From positions 22,454-86,453 of the forward strand of contig NZ_WOTA01000020.1 of assembly GCF_011516825.1 (NCBI RefSeq): a DNA stretch of 64,000 bases, in the 5' to 3' direction. A program made the translations under genes and the position numbers. Within the stretch, counting starts at the first letter, position 1, and every line of letters begins with the position of its first letter. This stretch comes from Acetobacter oeni (GTDB taxonomy: Bacteria > Pseudomonadota > Alphaproteobacteria > Acetobacterales > Acetobacteraceae). The notes beneath the pieces are model-generated. The model was given only the letters and a program-made list of their open reading frames with translations. It did not search any database and had not been told where the DNA came from. Positions 17,960 through 28,212 of this stretch are shown one piece after another.

Positions 17960-18140
17960 TGTATCTATCGAGAGGCTAAGAGGGAATGTGACAGACTGGC
18001 CCGCAGGGGCCGACCCAGGCACAGCCGCCCCCGCGACCGTTAACGGAAAGATCGTCCAGGGCCACTGACACAGCGTCGGGAAGGTGGACGATCGTTGGGG
18101 AAACCCTGAATCCGTGAGCCGGGAGACCTGCCAGCTGGAC
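17960..18140 (+). ncRNA. Cobalamin riboswitch upstream of the DUF1636-cobW-cobN operon
   Basis: Conserved elements occur in the right order. GAGGCTAAGAGGGAATGTG (about 17970-17990) is the 5' paired region. CCCCGCGACCGTTAACGG (about 18029-18045) is the variant of the usual CCCGCAACTGTAA block. GCCACTG is at 18061, TCGGGAAGG follows shortly after, and the B12 box GAGCCGGGAGACCTGCC is at 18116-18132. A GC-rich hairpin near 18150-18180 could be the expression platform. When adenosylcobalamin is bound, the downstream operon should be switched off. The first protein start is at 18249. Edges are approximate. Confidence 0.88.
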
Positions 18141-18248
18141 GCTACAATGGGCAGCCGGGGTGTGCTGCAACCGGCTGGACCTGTCCCTCTGCCGTCTCGC
18201 GGCAAGGGGATGGCCGCGGGCACCCCGGTTGCGGAACAGGACTGGGAC

Positions 18249-18605
18249 ATGAACGCGACACTCTTTGTCTGCATAACCTGCCGCGCGGGTGAGCCGGTTG
18301 TGGAGGGACAGCCCATCCCGGGTGCTCGCCTCTACACCGCACTGACAGACCAGGCCGCGCCTGACGGCCTCACCATCGCGCCAGTGGAATGCCTGTCCGC
18401 GTGCAGCAACGGCTGCACGGTGGCCCTGAGCGCGCCGGGCTGCTGGAGCTACGTCTATGGACGCCTCAATGAAGGCGACGCACCCGACATTCTGGCCGGC
18501 GCCATGGCCTATGCGACCACCTCCGACGGGCTGGTCCCGTGGCGCGAGCGCCCGCAGATTTTTCGCAAGCAGAGCCTTGCCCGTCTTCCCCCACAGGAGC
18601 GCTGA
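18249..18605 (+). CDS. DUF1636 metal-binding protein in the cobalamin operon
   Basis: The 118-aa protein has the cysteine pattern FVCITCRAG near the start and ECLSACSNGCTVAL in the middle, typical of DUF1636, a small thioredoxin-like ferredoxin family that is often found next to cobW/cobN and under B12 riboswitches. It probably binds a metal or an iron-sulfur cluster; a role in cobalt delivery or redox support of corrin synthesis is inference. The frame is open upstream into the riboswitch, but ATG 18249 (MNATLFVC) places the first cysteine motif correctly. It ends just before cobW. Confidence 0.8.
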   Translation: MNATLFVCITCRAGEPVVEGQPIPGARLYTALTDQAAPDGLTIAPVECLSACSNGCTVALSAPGCWSYVYGRLNEGDAPDILAGAMAYATTSDGLVPWRERPQIFRKQSLARLPPQER

Positions 18606-18606
18606 C

Positions 18607-19698
<1,092 letters not shown>

Positions 19699-19704
19699 AC
19701 CGCA

Positions 19705-22700
19705 ATGCACGTGGTCTTCCGTGAAAGCCACGGTCTTGAGGAAACGGACACACCCGTTGATCTCGGGCAGAGTCCGGCCGATCTCGTGGTGCTGTCCTTC
19801 TCCGATAGCGACCTCGGTGCTTTCGCGGCGGGATGGCACGCGGCGGAGGGTACCCTGCCCTCCCTGCGGCTGGCCAATCTGGCGGCCCTGCGGCATCCGC
19901 TGTCGATCGACACCTATGTCGAGGCCACGCTGGCACAGGCGAGAGGAATCCTGATCCGGCTGATCGGCGGGGTTAATTACTGGCCTTACGGCCTGACGCA
20001 GCTGCATCAGGTCGCCCGGCGGACCGGCATCGCTTTGGCCGTGCTGCCCGCTGACGGGCGCGAGGACGCGCGTCTCAGCGAACTCTCCACCGTCCCGACA
20101 TCCACCCTGCAACGCCTGGCGGCCCTGTGCGACAGCGGCGGCGCTGTAGCGGCACGCGCGGCGCTGGCGCAACTGGCGCTGGCATCCGGCCTTGATGCCA
20201 CGCCGGTGACCGGGCTGAAGATCCTTCCCGAATGTGGGTGGTACGATCCTGATCAGGGTGGCGGCGCACCGGTGCCCGAAGGCGATGCGCCGCTGGCCGT
20301 GGTCACTTTCTACCGCGCCTACCTGACGGCAGCGGATACCGGCCCGATCGACGCCCTGATCCATGCCATGCGTGAACGTGGCTTTCGGGCCGTCGGGCTG
20401 TTCACTCCGTCGCTGAAAGTCCCCGAAGCGGCACGCTGGGTCCGGCAGGCCCTGCGCGATGCTAACGCCGCACTGGTGATCAACGCCACCGCCTTTTCCG
20501 CTCGTGGCGAGGACGGTACAACGCCACTCGACGCCACGGGCTGCCCGGTCTTTCAGGTCGCCCTCTCCACCGCGCGGCACCGGGACTGGGCCACGGCGGA
20601 ACGTGGTCTGTCGCCGGCTGATCTGGCCATGCATGTCGTGCTACCCGAAGTGGACGGTCGCGTGTTCGCGGGCGTGATCAGCTTCAAGTCGACGAATGAA
20701 CGTGATCCGCAGCTTCAGTTCTCCCGGCAGATACACCAGCCCGTCCCTGATCGGGTTGCCGCCGTGGCAGACCGCGTGGCGGCATGGCATCGTCTGGGCA
20801 CCACGCCCACCTGCGCACGCAAACTGGTGATCGTCCTCTCCACCTATCCCGGCCGCCCCGACCAGATGGCGCACGCCGTAGGGCTGGATGCTCTGGCCTC
20901 GACGGAAGCCATCCTGACCGACCTCGCCCGAAACGGTCACGCTGTGTCGTCAGCCACCGAGCCTCTGGCCGATGCACTGATGACCACCCGCCAGAGCTGG
21001 CCGCTTGAGGCCTATCGCGCCGCTCTCACGCGACTGCCAGCGGCCTTACAGAAGGCGCTGCAAGATGCATGGGGCAAGCCGGAAGCCGATCCGCTGGTAC
21101 GGAACGGGGCTTTCCACTTTCCCGCCCTCCGGCGGGGGGCGATGCTGGTGGCCCTGCAACCGGAACGCGGCGAGGTGTGCCAGCGCGAGGGGGATTATCA
21201 TGACCTCTCCCGCACCCCCCGGCACGCCTACGTCGCCTTCTATCTGTGGCTGAGAGAGCAGCATGTTCACGCACTGGTGCATGTCGGGGCACACGGTACG
21301 CTGGAGTGGCTGCCGGGCAAGGCGGTTGCCCTGTCCGCCACATGCTGGCCCGAGGCCCTGTCCGGCGACCTGCCCGTCATCTATCCCTTCATCGTCAACG
21401 ATCCTGGGGAAGCGGCGCAGGCCAAGCGCCGGATCGGCGCGGTCACGCTGGGCCATCTGCCGCCCCCGCAGCGGGCCAGCGCCGTGCCTGACGGCATGTT
21501 GCGCCTGGAAAGGCTGCTCGACGAATATTCCACAGCCGAGGGGCTCGATCCTGCCCGCCGCGACCGGCTGATCGGGGCGATCCGCGCGGAGGCACAGGCC
21601 GTCGGTGTCGAACAGGATCTGGGTATCCCGCAGGATGCCGGGGCTGCGGAAGCCATCGTGCGGATTGACCGCTTCGTCTGCGACATCAAGGAAAGCCAGT
21701 TCGGCGATGGCCTGCATATCTACGGTCAGGGAGCCGGGGAGCGTGAAGGACTGCTGACAGCCCTGTCCAGTCGCCGGGTGCTGCCCGGTCCGGCAGGCTC
21801 CCCCCAGCGCGGACAGGCCGATGTACTGCCGACAGGACGGAATCTCTACGCCGTCGATCCCCGCGCCGTACCCAGCCGGGTCGCCCATGCACAGGGCGTA
21901 CGGCTGGCCGAGGAACTGCTGCGCCGCCATTTGCAGGATCATGGTGACTGGCCACGCGGCCTGATCGTCGATCTGTGGGGATCGGCCACCATGCGCACCG
22001 CAGGCGAAGAATTCGCCATGGCCCTGCATCTGGCCGGACTGGCCCCACAATGGGATTCGGGCTCGGAGCGCGTGTGCGGTTTCGAAATCCTCCCTCCCGT
22101 CCTTCTGAACCGTCCGCGCATCGACGTGACACTTCGGGTCTCGGGCCTGTTCCGCGATGTGTTTCCCGGCATGGCCCAAATGTTCGAGGCCGCCGCCGCC
22201 GCGCTGGCGGAACGGGACGAACCGCTGGAGGACAACCCCTACAGAACGCGGGGGCCACGGGTCTTCGGGCCACGGCCCGGCCATTACGGGATTGGCATGG
22301 GCACGGCGCTGGAAGAATACAGCGACGAGGGCCGCGCTGCCGCTGGAGAAGCATGGCTCAGCGCCTCGGAATGGGCGATCGGCGCGGGGGGCGACATCCG
22401 GCGGGATCGCGACGCACTGGAAAGCCGCCTCCGCACCACGGACAGTGTGGCGCATGTGCAGGACCTTTCCGAAACCGACCTGCTTCTTTCGTCCGACTAC
22501 GCGGCACATGAGGGCGGACCCGCAGCAGCCATTGCCCGACTGGGCGGCCCGGTACCCACGCTCTATCACATCGACGCCACCCGACCCGACGCACCCCGTG
22601 CGCGCCTGCTGCGCGAGGAAATCGCCCGGGTGGTGCGCGCCCGCGCCGGCAACCCCGACTGGGCCAGCGGCATGATGCGACACGGCTTTCGCGGTGCGGC

Positions 22701-22944
22701 GGAGATCACCGCCACGCTCGATACGCTTGCCGCGTTCTCGCACCTGACGCGCGATGTGCCGGGCCATCTCTTCGACATCTATCACGACGCCACGCTGGGT
22801 CGCGACGATCTGGTCACTTTCATGGCGCAGGAAAACCCGCGTGCCCTCGCAGCCCTGCGCGACCGCTTCCGTGCGCTCGACGCCGCCGATCTGTGGACCA
22901 CGCGCCGCAACGCCATTGCCGCCAGCCTGCGGGACGCGCCGTGA
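19705..22944 (+). CDS. cobN: Cobaltochelatase large subunit
   Basis: The 1079-aa protein is the ATP-dependent chelatase subunit that inserts cobalt into hydrogenobyrinic acid a,c-diamide in the aerobic pathway. Family segments include LIRLIGGVNYWPYGL, HVGAHGTLEWLPGKAVALS, PFIVNDPGEAAQAKRRIGAVTLGHLPPP, and NLYAVDPRAVPS with DLWGSATMRTAGEEFAMAL. It is shorter than the roughly 1270 residues of the classical Pseudomonas denitrificans CobN but looks complete. It follows cobW by 6 bp and its stop overlaps the GTG of cobG. The AAA+ partner subunits CobS and CobT are not in this window. Confidence 0.94.
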   Translation: MHVVFRESHGLEETDTPVDLGQSPADLVVLSFSDSDLGAFAAGWHAAEGTLPSLRLANLAALRHPLSIDTYVEATLAQARGILIRLIGGVNYWPYGLTQLHQVARRTGIALAVLPADGREDARLSELSTVPTSTLQRLAALCDSGGAVAARAALAQLALASGLDATPVTGLKILPECGWYDPDQGGGAPVPEGDAPLAVVTFYRAYLTAADTGPIDALIHAMRERGFRAVGLFTPSLKVPEAARWVRQALRDANAALVINATAFSARGEDGTTPLDATGCPVFQVALSTARHRDWATAERGLSPADLAMHVVLPEVDGRVFAGVISFKSTNERDPQLQFSRQIHQPVPDRVAAVADRVAAWHRLGTTPTCARKLVIVLSTYPGRPDQMAHAVGLDALASTEAILTDLARNGHAVSSATEPLADALMTTRQSWPLEAYRAALTRLPAALQKALQDAWGKPEADPLVRNGAFHFPALRRGAMLVALQPERGEVCQREGDYHDLSRTPRHAYVAFYLWLREQHVHALVHVGAHGTLEWLPGKAVALSATCWPEALSGDLPVIYPFIVNDPGEAAQAKRRIGAVTLGHLPPPQRASAVPDGMLRLERLLDEYSTAEGLDPARRDRLIGAIRAEAQAVGVEQDLGIPQDAGAAEAIVRIDRFVCDIKESQFGDGLHIYGQGAGEREGLLTALSSRRVLPGPAGSPQRGQADVLPTGRNLYAVDPRAVPSRVAHAQGVRLAEELLRRHLQDHGDWPRGLIVDLWGSATMRTAGEEFAMALHLAGLAPQWDSGSERVCGFEILPPVLLNRPRIDVTLRVSGLFRDVFPGMAQMFEAAAAALAERDEPLEDNPYRTRGPRVFGPRPGHYGIGMGTALEEYSDEGRAAAGEAWLSASEWAIGAGGDIRRDRDALESRLRTTDSVAHVQDLSETDLLLSSDYAAHEGGPAAAIARLGGPVPTLYHIDATRPDAPRARLLREEIARVVRARAGNPDWASGMMRHGFRGAAEITATLDTLAAFSHLTRDVPGHLFDIYHDATLGRDDLVTFMAQENPRALAALRDRFRALDAADLWTTRRNAIAASLRDAP

Positions 22945-24125
22945 CCACACCGCTCATCAAGGGCTGGTGCCCGGGGGCGCTGCGCCCGATGCTCTCCGGC
23001 GACGGGCTTCTTGTCCGTGTTCGCCCGTCCGCCGGGCGGCTGACGCAAGCACAGGCCAGTGGCATCGCGCATCTGGCCGCGCGCCATGGCAGCGGGCTGA
23101 TTGACCTGTCAGCACGCGCGAACCTGCAGATCCGTGGCGTCACCGACCACACCTATGCCCCGCTTGTCAGCGGGCTCGCGGCGCTAGGCCTGATCGACCC
23201 CACGCCCGAGGCCGAAGCACGACGCAATATTGTCGTGACCCCCTATTGGCAGGCCGGCGACGACACGGCGGAACTGGCCGAACATCTGTCCCGTGTCTTA
23301 CTGGACGACAGGACACTCACCCTGTCCGGCAAGTTCGGCTTTGCCGTCGATACCGGCCCCCAACCTGTCCTGCACGACGTTTCCGCCGATATCCGGATCG
23401 AACGCGACAGCACGGGCAGCCTTCTCTGCCGCGCCGACGGGGTTGCCCGTGGTGCGCGGGTCACGCCGGACAGCATGGCGGACGCAGCGCTGACCCTTGT
23501 CCGCTGGTTCGTCGCCAGCGGCGGCCGTGGGCGCATGGCCGCACATCTGGCCAATGGTGCGACGCTACCGGCCACCTTTGCCGCCTGCGAGGCCGCGCCA
23601 ACGAGGGCCGCCCCCTTTCCAGCCAGTCCCGTTCCAGCCCCTGGTCTTTCAACAGCAGGCTTCATGATCGGCCTTGCCTTCGGCCAGATGCACGCCCGCA
23701 CGCTGGCCGCCCTTGCCACGCTCGCGCCCCTGCGCGTCACGCCATGGCGCATGCTCCTGCTCGAAGGCCAGACACGCGCACCGGATATCTCCGGAATCAT
23801 CACCCGCCCGGACGATCCCCTGTTGCACGTCGTCGCCTGCACGGGGGCACCGGCCTGCACCCAGGGCGTGCAACCCACGAGGAAACTGGCGCGCGCGCTG
23901 GCGCCGCATATTCCCGCCGGAACGCTGCTGCACCTCTCGGGCTGCACGAAAGGTTGTGCTCATCCGGGGCCGGCAGCGCTCACTCTGGCCGCACACGCGC
24001 AGGGCTTCGATCTCATCCGGAACGGCACTGCCGCCGCCCCACCCGTCCGGCGTGGCCTGACGGCCGAACATCTGCTGGCCACCCCCGGGATACTGACAGA
24101 AGGTACCGATGCCCCATCTCTATGA
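22941..24125 (+). CDS. cobG: Precorrin-3B synthase
   Basis: The 394-aa protein is a nitrite/sulfite-reductase-like monooxygenase that uses oxygen to make precorrin-3B, the committed aerobic step. It shows ferredoxin-like repeats (LIDLSARANLQIRG) and the iron-sulfur/siroheme cysteine motifs CTGAPACTQG and LSGCTKGCAHPG. The start is GTG 22941, which overlaps the cobN TGA stop; the same frame is open upstream into cobN. The end overlaps cobH by 17 bp. Its presence shows that the pathway is the oxygen-dependent one. Confidence 0.92.
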   Translation: MTTPLIKGWCPGALRPMLSGDGLLVRVRPSAGRLTQAQASGIAHLAARHGSGLIDLSARANLQIRGVTDHTYAPLVSGLAALGLIDPTPEAEARRNIVVTPYWQAGDDTAELAEHLSRVLLDDRTLTLSGKFGFAVDTGPQPVLHDVSADIRIERDSTGSLLCRADGVARGARVTPDSMADAALTLVRWFVASGGRGRMAAHLANGATLPATFAACEAAPTRAAPFPASPVPAPGLSTAGFMIGLAFGQMHARTLAALATLAPLRVTPWRMLLLEGQTRAPDISGIITRPDDPLLHVVACTGAPACTQGVQPTRKLARALAPHIPAGTLLHLSGCTKGCAHPGPAALTLAAHAQGFDLIRNGTAAAPPVRRGLTAEHLLATPGILTEGTDAPSL

Positions 24126-24738
24126 AACCGACGGCGCGGCCATCTACCGCATGTCCTTCGCCACCATCCGCGCGGAAGCCGATCTGGCCCGTTTCACACC
24201 TGAGGAAGAGGTCGTCGCTGTCAGGATGATCCATGCGGCCGGCATGGTCGGTCTCGAACAGCACATCGCCTTTTCACCCAACATGACGGTCGTGGCCCGT
24301 GCGGCGCTGGAGTCCGGGGCACCGATCCTGTGCGACGCGCGCATGGTCAGCGAGGGCATCACCCGCGCGCGCCTGCCATCCGCCAATGAGGTGATCTGCA
24401 CGCTGAACGACCCCCGTGTTGTCGATCTGGCCCGCGCCATGAGCAACACCCGCTCGGCTGCGGCGCTGGAACTGTGGCGGCCCCACCTGTCCGGCGCGGT
24501 GGTGGCCATCGGCAATGCGCCCACCGCCCTGTTTCATCTTCTCAATATGCTGGAAGATCCCGCCTGCCCCCGACCGGGGGCGATCATCGGTTGCCCGGTC
24601 GGTTTTGTCGGCGCGGCGGAATCGAAGGACGCGCTGATGGCGACCCTCCCGGTTCCCGCGCTGACGGTCCGGGGGCGGCTGGGCGGTTCGGCAATCACGG
24701 TCGCGGCCCTCAACGCGCTGGCCAGCCGGAAGGAATAG
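24109..24738 (+). CDS. cobH: Precorrin-8X methylmutase
   Basis: The 209-aa protein moves the C11 methyl group to C12, forming hydrogenobyrinic acid. Typical segments are FATIRAEADLARF, VVAVRMIHAAGMVGLEQHIAFS with the catalytic histidine, GAPILCDARMVSEGITRARLP, and NAPTALFHLLNML with GCPVGFVGAAESK. It begins inside the end of cobG and is followed 4 bp later by the GTG of cobI. Confidence 0.95.
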   Translation: MPHLYETDGAAIYRMSFATIRAEADLARFTPEEEVVAVRMIHAAGMVGLEQHIAFSPNMTVVARAALESGAPILCDARMVSEGITRARLPSANEVICTLNDPRVVDLARAMSNTRSAAALELWRPHLSGAVVAIGNAPTALFHLLNMLEDPACPRPGAIIGCPVGFVGAAESKDALMATLPVPALTVRGRLGGSAITVAALNALASRKE

Positions 24739-24742
24739 ACGC

Positions 24743-25549
24743 GTGTCCGACAGAGTTATACCCGACAGCGTCACACAAGGCTGTCCCGCACAGGGACGTC
24801 CCACATCGGGAAGAATCATCTGTGCCGGCCTCGGCCCCGGTGACCCGGAACTGATGAGCGTGCGGGCCGACCGCCTGATCCGCTCGGCCTGCCATGTGGC
24901 CTATTTCCGCAAGGCCGGACGCGCCGGACAGGCACGGCGGATTGTCGAAGGGATGCTGGCGCCCGGTGTTATCGAACATCCGATGGAATATCCCGTGACC
25001 ACTGAACTGCCGGTGGACAGCCCCGCCTACCGCGACGCACTGGCAGGCTTTTACGATTCATGGGCTGCCCGTCTGACCGATCTGGCACGCACTCAGGACG
25101 TCGTGGTGCTGTGTGAGGGTGATCCGTTCTTCTACGGCTCCTTCATGCATCTTCACACACGGCTGCAAGGACACGTCGCGCTGGAGGTCGTCCCCGGTAT
25201 GACCGGTATGACCGGTTGCTGGAATGTCACCGGCATCCCCATCACCTGGGGCGATGACGTGCTGACCGTGCTGACCGGCACGATGCCGGAAGCCGAACTG
25301 ATACGGCACATGCAGGCGACCGACGCGCTGGTCGTGATGAAAACCGGCCGGAACCTGCCCAGGGTGCGGAGTGCCCTCGCCCTCACGGGGCGGCTGGAGG
25401 AGGCGTGGCTGATTGAGCGCGGCACGATGCCCGGTCAGCGTGTGATCCGGCTTGCCGAAGCCCACGATGACGACTGCCCCTATTTCGCAATCGTGCTGGT
25501 CCACGGGCATGGCCGCCGCCCCGAAAGGGCACAGGGAGACGAACCATGA
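24743..25549 (+). CDS. cobI: Precorrin-2 C20-methyltransferase
   Basis: The 268-aa tetrapyrrole methylase has the SAM-binding opening CAGLGPGDPELMSVRADRLI, then VVLCEGDPFFYGSFMHL and VVPGMTGMTGCWN. It methylates precorrin-2 at C20. The GTG start at 24743 gives a roughly 26-residue leader before the methylase fold; no better internal start is evident. The stop overlaps cobJ by 4 bp. Confidence 0.93.
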   Translation: MSDRVIPDSVTQGCPAQGRPTSGRIICAGLGPGDPELMSVRADRLIRSACHVAYFRKAGRAGQARRIVEGMLAPGVIEHPMEYPVTTELPVDSPAYRDALAGFYDSWAARLTDLARTQDVVVLCEGDPFFYGSFMHLHTRLQGHVALEVVPGMTGMTGCWNVTGIPITWGDDVLTVLTGTMPEAELIRHMQATDALVVMKTGRNLPRVRSALALTGRLEEAWLIERGTMPGQRVIRLAEAHDDDCPYFAIVLVHGHGRRPERAQGDEP

Positions 25550-26280
25550 GCGGCATGCTGGTCGTCGCCGGCCTCGGTCCCGGCGGCGAGGCGCTGATCA
25601 CGCCGGAGGTGTCCCTCGCGCTGGCCGGGGCGACCGACGTTGTCGGCTATATCCCCTATGTGGCGCGCATCCCCGTCCGGGAAGGCCTGACACTACACGC
25701 CACGGACAATCGGGCGGAACTGGCGCGGGCGACCCACGCGCTGGAACTGGCGGCGGACGGACGGAGAGTTGTCGTCGTCTCGTCGGGTGACCCCGGTGTG
25801 TTCGCCATGGCCTCTGCCGTGTTCGAAGCGATGGAGCAGACACCGCATCTGGTGTCCGTGACCGTCCAGATCCTGCCCGGCATCACGGCCATGCTGGCCG
25901 CCGCCGCGCGTGTCGGCTCACCACTGGGCCATGATTTCTGCACAATCAACCTGTCGGACAACCTGAAACCCTGGGACATGGTCGAACGGCGTCTGCGCCT
26001 TGCCGCGCAGGCGGATTTCGCCATGGCCTTCTACAACCCGCGCTCAGCCAGTCGCCCGCACCAGTTTGTCCGCGTGCTGGAAATCCTGCGCGAGGAATGC
26101 GAACCTGAGCGGCTGATTACCTTCGCCCGCGCCGTGACCACGCCAGAGGAACGGATCAATGTGACGACACTGGCTGAAGCCCGCGCCGAAATGGCGGACA
26201 TGCGCACCGTGGTGCTGGTGGGAAACACCGCCACACGCCGGGTCGGACGGTATGTTTACACCCCGAGGCAGGCGGGATGA
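25546..26280 (+). CDS. cobJ: Precorrin-3B C17-methyltransferase
   Basis: The 244-aa protein opens with VVAGLGPGGEALITPEV and carries VVSSGDPGVFAMASAVFEAM, LPGITAMLAAAARVGSPLGHDFCTINLSD and FAMAFYNPRSASRPHQF, all typical for CobJ. It performs the ring-contracting methylation at C17. Its last 25 bp overlap the end of the convergent cobK gene. Confidence 0.94.
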   Translation: MSGMLVVAGLGPGGEALITPEVSLALAGATDVVGYIPYVARIPVREGLTLHATDNRAELARATHALELAADGRRVVVVSSGDPGVFAMASAVFEAMEQTPHLVSVTVQILPGITAMLAAAARVGSPLGHDFCTINLSDNLKPWDMVERRLRLAAQADFAMAFYNPRSASRPHQFVRVLEILREECEPERLITFARAVTTPEERINVTTLAEARAEMADMRTVVLVGNTATRRVGRYVYTPRQAG

Positions 26281-27020
26281 GCGGCCACATCGCCTCCGAG
26301 CCAGATCATAACGGCTTCAGTGGTGCGTGCCACCGGGCGTGGGGGCACCACGGGCCGATCAATCAGAATGACCGGCAGACCCCGCGCGCGCGCGGCCTCC
26401 AGCTTGGCCCGCGCACCCATGCCGCCAGCATTCTTGGCCACGACATGGGTGATACCGTGCGCCTGCATCAGGGCCATATCGCCCTCCCGTGTGAACGGCC
26501 CGCGCGCAACGATCACGGTCGCGCGAGGCAGCGGCAGAACAGCGCGGGGCGGATCGACCAGACGCAGCAGATAGTCATGCCGGGGACAGGCCAGGAACGC
26601 GTCGAGCGACTGCCGGCCAATCGCGAGGAACACGCGGGCCGGTGCATCGGGCAATGCGGCGACCGCCCCTGCCATATCGGCAACCCTGCACCAGTCATCG
26701 CCTTTTTCCGGCCTCCAGGGTGGCCGCTCGAACGCCAGCAGCGGGAGTCCTGCGACCGCACAGGCTTCAACGGCATTGCAGCTCATCCGGGCGGCGAAGG
26801 GGTGGGTGGCGTCGATCACGTGGCTGATTCCCGCCGTGTGCAGATACGCCACCAGTCCCTCCACCCCGCCAAACCCACCGACCCGGACCGGCAGGGGCTG
26901 AGAAGCAGGCGACGCGGTCCTGCCGGCATAGGAAAAGATGGCATCCACCCCGGCTTCGGCCAGAACACGTGCCATCTGGCTGGCTTCGGTAGTACCGCCC
27001 AGCAGAAGGACGCGTCTCAT
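26256..27020 (-). CDS. cobK: Precorrin-6A reductase
   Basis: The 254-aa NADPH-dependent enzyme opens with MRRVLLLGGTTEASQMARVL and shows the family segments YAGRT, VRVGGFGGVEGLVAYL and VIDATHPFAARMSCNAVEAC, plus a C-terminal VAKNAGGMGARAKLEAARARGLPVILIDRP. It reduces precorrin-6A to precorrin-6B. It is the only gene reversed inside the plus-strand cob block: it overlaps cobJ tail to tail by 25 bp, and its ATG (27018-27020) shares two bases with the ATG of cobL. A longer open frame to 27530 is antisense to cobL and not real. Confidence 0.94.
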   Translation of the reverse strand: MRRVLLLGGTTEASQMARVLAEAGVDAIFSYAGRTASPASQPLPVRVGGFGGVEGLVAYLHTAGISHVIDATHPFAARMSCNAVEACAVAGLPLLAFERPPWRPEKGDDWCRVADMAGAVAALPDAPARVFLAIGRQSLDAFLACPRHDYLLRLVDPPRAVLPLPRATVIVARGPFTREGDMALMQAHGITHVVAKNAGGMGARAKLEAARARGLPVILIDRPVVPPRPVARTTEAVMIWLGGDVAAHPACLGV

Positions 27021-28212
27021 GGCTGACTCCCCTGTTGAACCCTGGCTTGTGATCATCGGCATTGGTGAAGACGGCATGGCAGGTTTGACCGCCGCACGCC
27101 ATGCCGATCTGGCCCGTGCGGAGGTGATTTTCGGTGGCCCACGCCATCTTGCGCTGGCGGACGCCGGCGACAGGGGTCGTGTCTGGCCGGTGCCCTTCTC
27201 AGTCGCACCTGTGCTTGCCGAGCGTGGGCGCAGGGTAGTGGTGGTGGCCTCGGGTGATCCGTTCTGGTTCGGCGCGGGGACCAGCCTTGCGGCCCGGCTC
27301 ACTCCGGGCGAGTGGGTGGCCCATCCGGCGCCCTCGACCTTTTCGCTGGTGGCGAACCGGCTGGGCTGGCCACTGGAGCAGGTGATCTGCCTCGGGCTGC
27401 ACGCAGCGCCGCTGGAACGGCTGGTCCCGACGCTGAACGCGAACAGGCGAGCGATCTGCCTGCTGCGTGACGGACAGGCCGTAACCACGCTGGCGCACTG
27501 GCTGGTCACACAGGGATTCGGCGCTTCCACGCTCTACGTCATGGAGGCGCTGGGCGGCCCAGGCGAGCGCATCCGCCACGTTGTCGCAACCGATTTCGCC
27601 TTCACGGATGTCGCCGCCCCGGTTGCCGTCGCCATCGCCCTGTCAGGGCCACCGGGATCGGGCCGGGCCCCGGGCCTTCCCGACGCCACATTCCTCCATG
27701 ACGGACAGATCACCAAACGTCCGGTCCGCGCGCTCACCCTCGCCACCCTTGCGCCGCGGCACGGCGAAATCCTGTGGGATCTTGGGGCGGGATCGGGATC
27801 GGTCTCGGCGGAGTGGTGCCTGAGTGGTGGACAGGCCATCGCGGTCGAACGCCGTACTGACCGCGCCACGACCATACGCGCCAATGCACAGGCCCTGGGT
27901 CTGGAGCACATCCTCAAGGTGGTGGAGGGCGACACTACGGCGGTTCTGGCCCACCTGCCCCGGCCTGATGCCGTTTTCATTGGAGGAGGCGCCGATCAGG
28001 CGCTGCTGGATCGTCTGTGGACCGTGCTGCCACCCGGCGTCCGGATCGTCGCCAACGGCGTCACACTGGAGACCGAAGCATTGCTGGCCACATGGCATGG
28101 GCAGAAAGGGGGCGAACTGTTGCGCATCGAACTGGCAACCGCCGCTCCGCTGGGAGCGATGCGCGGCTGGCGGCCTGCGCGGCCGGTCGTGCAATGGAGT
28201 GTGACACGATGA
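27019..28212 (+). CDS. cobL: Precorrin-6Y C5,15-methyltransferase (decarboxylating)
   Basis: The 397-aa protein fuses two methyltransferases. The N-terminal CbiE-like domain starts PWLVIIGIGEDGMAGL with VVVVASGDPFWFGAGTSL. The C-terminal CbiT-like class I domain begins near LTLATLAPRHGEILWDLGAGSGSVSAEW, with FIGGGADQALLDRLW later. Together they methylate C5 and C15 and decarboxylate the C12 acetate. The start at 27019 overlaps the divergent cobK start. The stop overlaps cobE by 4 bp. Confidence 0.95.
   Translation: MADSPVEPWLVIIGIGEDGMAGLTAARHADLARAEVIFGGPRHLALADAGDRGRVWPVPFSVAPVLAERGRRVVVVASGDPFWFGAGTSLAARLTPGEWVAHPAPSTFSLVANRLGWPLEQVICLGLHAAPLERLVPTLNANRRAICLLRDGQAVTTLAHWLVTQGFGASTLYVMEALGGPGERIRHVVATDFAFTDVAAPVAVAIALSGPPGSGRAPGLPDATFLHDGQITKRPVRALTLATLAPRHGEILWDLGAGSGSVSAEWCLSGGQAIAVERRTDRATTIRANAQALGLEHILKVVEGDTTAVLAHLPRPDAVFIGGGADQALLDRLWTVLPPGVRIVANGVTLETEALLATWHGQKGGELLRIELATAAPLGAMRGWRPARPVVQWSVTR

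Noticed and set aside
18084..18248. Longer N-terminus for the DUF1636 protein starting in the riboswitch
   Set aside because: The extra residues encode the riboswitch core and have no similarity to the family; ATG 18249 fits.
21046..22950. 634-codon minus-strand frame opposite cobN
   Set aside because: Long only because of the GC-rich codon bias of cobN; no protein family pattern.
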